NCBI GenBank assembly: GCA_018894775.1
Contig: JAHIPG010000154.1
Span: 1 to 7,408, forward strand
DNA length: 7,408 bases
Direction of reading: 5' to 3'
From: Nanobdellota archaeon
GTDB lineage: Archaea; Nanobdellota; Nanobdellia; SCGC-AAA011-G17; VGLX01
Under the pieces are notes generated by a model that saw nothing but the letters and a program-made list of their open reading frames with translations, searched no databases and had not been told where the DNA came from. Position numbers and translations under genes: made by a program. This document shows positions 5,816 through 7,408 of the stretch, in pieces; within the stretch, counting starts at the first letter, position 1; each line of letters starts with the position of its first letter.

Positions 5816-6456
5816 TCGGGAGTTTTCCGTAAACCCTCTTTTTTTATGATTATTTGAGTGTATTTGAAGGGTTGTGGTTTCTTAAGGAATAGTCTCCTCT
5901 GCGGCTCCGTCTCCAGCTCTATCCACTTCTGGCAGCTATTGAGGGTTATATTGCCTCCTGTTGGCTTTACCCCCCATGTATCTACTTTATTGGATACCTG
6001 GTTAGCCACGATAACCGGAATATTAAGATCTTTGGATATCTCATTAAGGATCCTAAATTGTTTCTTTAGGCACATATTGGCTCCATAGGAATTCTTCTGT
6101 AAATATAATCTGTAATGCATGCCGATGGTATCAATAACAACTAAGCTTATCTTTCCTTTCTCTACAATATCCTTTAATTTTCTGAAAGTAATCCTTTGCT
6201 CCATAAACTCCTTTAACCGGATAAGTATGATGTTATCCAAGACTTTTGGATTTGGATTAATATCTTTTATCCTATCTGCATTGAACCCTCCTTCTGTATC
6301 CAGATACAGGACTTTATTGCCTTGTTCAGCTTGGTTTACAGCAGCCTGTGTAACCATAGTGGTCTTTCCTGAGGCTGAAGGACCATAGATCAGTGTAACT
6401 TCTTCTTTATAGCCTCCTAGAAATTTATCAAGATTTTTGCAGCCTGTACTTATCAT
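5809..6456 (-). CDS. radB: RadB, archaeal RecA/Rad51-family recombinase paralogue
   Basis: A 215-residue RecA-fold ATPase of the archaeal RadB group. These proteins have the ATPase core without the N-terminal HhH domain of RadA and are thought to assist homologous recombination. The protein opens with STGCKNLDKFLGG (3-15), followed by Walker A GPSASGKTT (25-33), YLDTEGGF with the likely catalytic E55, Walker B LVVIDT (105-110, D109), and the loop NQVSNKVDTWGVKPTGGNI (152-170). A strand-rich end closes in IIIKKEGL. The length is normal for the family and no motif is missing. The ATG at 6456 lies 30 nt after a TATA-like element and has no Shine-Dalgarno, which predicts a leaderless mRNA. The DHH gene follows on the same strand; the spacer has no T-tract in this direction, so read-through is possible. 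KaiC-like ATPases are the main alternative, but the opening and loop fit RadB better. Confidence 0.93.
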   Translation of the reverse strand: MISTGCKNLDKFLGGYKEEVTLIYGPSASGKTTMVTQAAVNQAEQGNKVLYLDTEGGFNADRIKDINPNPKVLDNIILIRLKEFMEQRITFRKLKDIVEKGKISLVVIDTIGMHYRLYLQKNSYGANMCLKKQFRILNEISKDLNIPVIVANQVSNKVDTWGVKPTGGNITLNSCQKWIELETEPQRRLFLKKPQPFKYTQIIIKKEGLRKTPDD

Positions 6457-6460
6457 ATCT

Positions 6461-6473
6461 TAAGGTATCCTTA
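6461..6473. repeat. Short dyad at the radB transcription start
   Basis: TAAGG and CCTTA form perfect 5-bp arms around TAT. The dyad lies between the radB TATA-like element and the expected start site near 6457, where a repressor could act. It is short enough to arise by chance. Confidence 0.3.
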
Positions 6474-6477
6474 TCGT

Positions 6478-6492
6478 GTTTATATTGTTTTC
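6478..6492 (-). promoter_or_regulatory. BRE/TATA-like promoter of radB
   Basis: On the minus strand GAAAAC precedes AATATAAA (6486-6479), 30 nt before the radB ATG at 6456. The TATA is a weaker match than others in the window, but the GAAA-N2 spacing is the same and the distance predicts a leaderless transcript. Confidence 0.5.
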
Positions 6493-6503
6493 TGAAATAA
6501 TTG

Positions 6504-6539
6504 GAAATAATCTTTATAGTTTAATAATAGTTTTAAATA
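6504..6539 (+). promoter_or_regulatory. Promoter region of the dCMP deaminase gene
   Basis: Two TATA candidates are present. TTTAAATA (6532-6539), preceded by AATAGT, lies 28 nt before the ATG at 6560 and would give a leaderless mRNA. CTTTATAG (6512-6519), preceded by GGAAATAAT, would give a leader of about 20 nt that lacks a Shine-Dalgarno. The first is preferred for that reason. GAAATAAT occurs twice (6494-6501 and 6504-6511), exactly 10 bp apart. Confidence 0.5.
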
Positions 6540-6559
6540 AGTCTGTTATCGGTTAATTT

Positions 6560-7045
6560 ATGGCTTCAATTGAGGATCTATTAAAAGAGGCGTTAACAAA
6601 TAAAACCTGTATGAAGCATCCGGTAGCTGCAGTTATAGAAACAGTTGATTATCAATATATCCTTGGTTGGAATGGTGGGCCTTCTCGGGGAAAGAAGCAT
6701 GATAAATGTGCTCGTGTAGGATATCCCTCTGGTGAGGGTATTGAACTTTGTCCTTCTATACATGCTGAGATAAGGGCTATAACAACAGCAGCTCGTGAAG
6801 GTATAAGTTTAGACGGCGCTACAATATACCTGGCTGAATGGTTCCCTTGTGACAACTGTGCTAAGAGTATTATTGAGTCGGGTATTTCTAAATTAGTAAC
6901 ACCAGATGAGATTTATACAAATCCTGATACTTATGAACTTCTTGATAATTTGAAGAATCAGTCTTATAATTTTGAGATGGCTGAGGAATTGATTCGAGAA
7001 GCAAGTATAGATATTGTTATTGATCCGTCGATAAAACCTAAATGA
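6560..7045 (+). CDS. Deoxycytidylate (dCMP) deaminase family protein
   Basis: A 161-residue zinc-dependent deaminase of the cytidine/deoxycytidylate deaminase superfamily. It carries the catalytic HAE (H68, E70) in CPSIHAEIRAI and the second zinc motif PCDNC (C97, C100). The segment GWNGGPSRGKKHDKCARVGY, at 36-55, resembles the substrate-side GYNGxPRG...C region typical of dCMP deaminases (ComEB type), which make dUMP for thymidylate synthesis. The C-terminal 45 residues (YELLDNL...IREASIDIVI) fit the closing helix and strand of that family. The length is normal and no key residue is missing. The ATG is chosen from the promoter spacing; no Shine-Dalgarno is seen. The gene diverges from radB over 103 bp and is followed on the same strand by the AbrB-like gene, which has its own promoter. 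A free-nucleoside or other base substrate cannot be excluded. Confidence 0.88.
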   Translation: MASIEDLLKEALTNKTCMKHPVAAVIETVDYQYILGWNGGPSRGKKHDKCARVGYPSGEGIELCPSIHAEIRAITTAAREGISLDGATIYLAEWFPCDNCAKSIIESGISKLVTPDEIYTNPDTYELLDNLKNQSYNFEMAEELIREASIDIVIDPSIKPK

Positions 7046-7046
7046 A

Positions 7047-7051
7047 TTTTT
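7047..7051 (+). terminator. Candidate T-tract terminator for the deaminase gene
   Basis: A T5 run begins one base after the TGA stop. It is the only T-run before the next promoter, and it is short, so support is weak. Confidence 0.25.
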
Positions 7052-7056
7052 ATAAA

Positions 7057-7072
7057 CCGAAACATTTATATA
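7057..7072 (+). promoter_or_regulatory. BRE/TATA promoter of the AbrB-like gene
   Basis: CCGAAACA precedes TTTATATA (7065-7072), which begins 49 nt before the ATG at 7114. Initiation is expected around 7090-7096, inside the tandem palindromes, leaving a leader of about 20 nt. AGGG at 7101-7104 is at most a weak Shine-Dalgarno. Confidence 0.7.
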
Positions 7073-7076
7073 CATA

Positions 7077-7099
7077 GTGTATACACCTTATGTATACAC
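7077..7099. promoter_or_regulatory. Tandem TGTATACA palindromes, candidate operator
   Basis: GTGTATACAC (7077-7086) is a perfect 10-bp palindrome. ATGTATACAC (7090-7099) repeats it with one change and holds the perfect palindrome TGTATACA. Repeat starts are 13 bp apart. The pair fills the gap between the TATA box and the expected transcription start, where a bound protein would block initiation. TATACA also occurs at 7069-7074 and 7108-7113. The next gene encodes a likely DNA-binding protein, so autoregulation is the simplest hypothesis. Confidence 0.6.
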
Positions 7100-7113
7100 A
7101 AGGGTAATATACA

Positions 7114-7408
7114 ATGAAAGACTTATTCAACACAACTGTCATGTGCAATAAATGCCATAAAGAAACAATCAAAGGATTTGTAAAAAAAGAAGGATTCAAA
7201 CTTAGAAGTTGGAAATGCCCTACATGTCATGAGATATGGATTCATCCAGCAGACTTACAGGAATATAAAAAATTCCAAGAAATAAAAAATAAAGAATTTA
7301 AGGTTAAACTAAGGATGGTTGGTAACAGTTATACAATTTCAATACCAAGAGAGATTGTAGATTATGGTGACATAAAGACAGACGAGATAGTGAAAGTCTG
7401 TTTAGATC
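7114..7408 (+). CDS. Zinc-ribbon plus AbrB/MazE-fold DNA-binding protein (partial, 3' end beyond window)
   Basis: The reading frame is open to the window edge: 98 codons plus one base, no stop. The protein begins MKDLFNTTVM and has a zinc ribbon with C11/C14 (CNKC) and C35/C38 (CPTC). A short linker (about 44-60) leads to an AbrB/SpoVT/MazE-type swapped-hairpin segment, VKLRMVGNSYTISIPREIV (64-82), followed by D/E-rich strand residues up to KVCLD at the edge. AbrB-fold proteins bind DNA as dimers and are often regulators or antitoxins that control their own promoter. The ATG at 7114 is preferred over the Met at codon 10, which would sit against the first zinc-ribbon Cys. Palindromes lie between the TATA box and the start codon. 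Any C-terminal domain or toxin partner would be outside the window. The domain calls are good; its function as a regulator is inferred. Confidence 0.8.
   Translation, partial: MKDLFNTTVMCNKCHKETIKGFVKKEGFKLRSWKCPTCHEIWIHPADLQEYKKFQEIKNKEFKVKLRMVGNSYTISIPREIVDYGDIKTDEIVKVCLD

Noticed and set aside
6119..6388. Plus-strand open frame inside radB
   Set aside because: It is a shadow of the Walker A/B region of radB on the other strand and has no start signals.
1999..7408. Toxin-antitoxin pairing of the PIN protein with the AbrB-fold protein
   Set aside because: The genes are about 4.6 kb apart, on opposite strands and separated by four other genes, each with its own promoter, so they do not form a VapBC-like unit.
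1..7408. tRNA, rRNA, CRISPR array, insertion sequence, integrase or attachment site
   Set aside because: No cloverleaf-like sequence, regularly spaced repeats, transposase motifs or terminal inverted repeats were found on reading; gaps between genes are too small to hold most of these.

Overview
The window looks like AT-rich, compactly coded archaeal chromosome. The archaeal signals are a RadB recombinase paralogue, an archaeal-type topoisomerase IA with two Cys4 zinc modules, BRE/TATA promoters in front of almost every gene, and likely leaderless starts. The very short or overlapping junctions and the zinc-ribbon/AbrB protein at the right edge suggest a small-genome lineage, perhaps DPANN. 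That placement is inference; no rRNA or other marker is present.

Layout, left to right: a metallophosphoesterase (116-718, +); a CNNM/CorC-type membrane transporter with DUF21, a CBS pair and a CorC_HlyC domain (771-2021, +); an orphan PIN-domain protein (1999-2487, -) that overlaps the transporter tail to tail by 23 bp; DNA topoisomerase IA (2542-4656, +), divergent from the PIN gene across 54 bp; a DHH-family phosphoesterase with two altered metal-site residues (4653-5726, -), sharing a TTAA stop with the topoisomerase; radB (5809-6456, -); a deoxycytidylate deaminase-like protein (6560-7045, +), divergent from radB; and the first 98 codons of a zinc-ribbon plus AbrB-fold DNA-binding protein (7114 to the window edge, +). 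No gap between genes exceeds about 120 bp. There are no RNA genes, insertion sequences or CRISPR arrays.

Most genes alternate in direction and each has its own promoter, commonly of the form GAAA-N2-TTTAWAWA. The distance from TATA to start codon falls into two groups. It is 28-32 nt in the four genes of the two divergent pairs, which predicts leaderless mRNAs. It is 46-50 nt in the other four, which predicts leaders of about 15-25 nt. Convergent pairs carry T-tracts inside each other's 3' coding ends, which may act as terminators.

Topoisomerase, RadB and dCMP deaminase point to DNA topology, recombination and nucleotide supply. Nothing shows that they form one pathway. I found no convincing new multi-gene system. 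The items most worth a second look are the DHH protein with CxD/NHH in place of DxD/DHH, the tandem TGTATACA palindromes before the AbrB gene, the 34-bp inverted repeat across the radB stop and the next promoter, and the single symmetric TATA that appears to drive both the PIN gene and topA.
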